From: Bactrocera neohumeralis
Taxonomy: Eukaryota; Arthropoda; Insecta; Diptera; Tephritidae
Assembly (NCBI RefSeq): GCF_024586455.1
Contig: NC_065919.1
Coordinates: 19,028,017 to 19,092,016, forward strand
Direction: 5' to 3'
Length of the DNA: 64,000 bases
The notes under the pieces were generated by a model. The model was not told the origin of the DNA, ran no database searches, and saw only the letters and a list, made by a program, of their open reading frames with translations. The translations under genes and the position numbers were made by a program. The stretch's first letter is position 1. The number at the start of each line of letters is the position of its first letter. Positions 63,245 through 64,000 of the stretch are shown piece after piece.

Positions 63245-64000
63245 AATGCTAACTTCTTGTTCTTCATCGCTGGCTCTAAAACGGTGTGGATGTTATGGGT
63301 CGAAAACAGAAAACTTCGCCAGTTGTTTCTATCCTTTGCAAAGCCACGCTAGTTATACATCCGAGAGAGGTTCTTCAGCAAGTCCTTTCATTGGATGCGT
63401 TCATGGCCTTGTTTCAGTTGTCGAATCGAAAGAGTTTTCCGCTGAAACATCGTCTCTCATGCCTATGATCTAAACTTTTGCTACTCATCGCTCACGCGTA
63501 TGGGTCTGAAGACTTTTCGGAGAACAGTTTGAAGTGCTTTCTCAGCTCATTGATCATCAATCATTGTTTGTCAATACATACAGAGATCTACTTCTGAATT
63601 GCCACCCGTTCCGACAGCAGCATCTTTTTGCAAGATATATTCTGCGCTTGATTATCGGGCTCAGATTGTTGTTTGTATTAATGCTGGAGCCGAGAGAGAT
63701 AAAGTTCTTCATTTTTTTCAAGTTAAACAAGTTGCCAACAGCGGTATAGTTCCCAAGACATATGGAATCTTTGTGTGTGGCTTCTAGGGATTTTGTATTG
63801 CCTCGTTCAAAACTTCTTTCGTTTCTTTTTCTAGGCTGCTGTAAGAACTAATGCGATTAATGTCATCTGCGTGCCCCAGTAGATTTGTACTTTTAGAGTA
63901 GACATTGCCGCTGCGGTTCTGATGAGCGGCATGTCTCACCTTTTTCCAGCATTATATTGAAAAATCATTTAAACTCTCTGTATAAAACATCGTTTGGTAT
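63245..64000 (-). pseudogene. Possible retrotransposon RT remnant (weak)
   Basis: On the minus strand a GHADDINRISSYSSLEKETK segment (about 63810-63880) looks like the (Y/H)ADD box and following helix of an RTE- or CR1-like RT. The sequence to its left has several open stretches with stops in all frames. It runs off the window end. The assignment rests on this one motif. Confidence 0.35.

Overview
The window is eukaryotic and almost certainly from a higher dipteran, most likely a tephritid fruit fly (inference). It is AT-rich, carries short fly-type introns (62, 72 and 93 nt) beside very long ones, is dense in CA/TG microsatellites, and is packed with decayed mariner, RTE and RNase H-bearing non-LTR elements of kinds common in insect genomes. 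No bacterial, viral or CRISPR system is present.

Only one gene can be supported with confidence. It is a half-size ABC transporter on the + strand, with seven exons between 11716 and 35170 that join in frame across GT-AG introns into 698 codons plus a stop. The nucleotide-binding domain (exons 1-4) has intact Walker A, Q-loop, signature, Walker B, D-loop and H-loop. It is followed by a linker and a six-helix membrane domain of ABC2 type (exons 5-7). This order and the motif wording fit the arthropod ABCH subfamily (fly snu/CG9990, CG11147, CG33970 group). The paralogue is not settled. The first coding exon or exons lie upstream and were not found in the 11.7 kb available here.

Layout: 1-11.7 kb is upstream or 5' intron sequence with a gag-like DUF4780 relic, two LINE ends, a GGTGGCAAC-anchored satellite and a short tandem array. 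11.7-35.2 kb is the ABC gene; its 7.0 kb and 12.8 kb introns hold LINE relics, two mariner copies, a TTAA-flanked piggyBac-like MITE, a foldback and a 24-bp tandem repeat containing TACTAAC. 35.2-36.1 kb is its 3' UTR with two AATAAA signals. 36.1-64 kb is intergenic and transposon-rich: at least seven LINE fragments, RTE pieces, a 536-bp TA-flanked MITE, a second GTTGCCACC satellite in the opposite orientation to the first, a nine-copy ~66-bp minisatellite, a third mariner and several copies of a dispersed dipteran repeat.

No wholly new multi-gene system was found. The observations most worth following are the two oppositely oriented satellites that share one 9-bp anchor and lie either side of the gene, the CCTAA-type 3' tails on a LINE family in an order that lost TTAGG telomeres, the two non-autonomous DNA transposons with clean ends, and the tandem TACTAAC block upstream of a splice acceptor.
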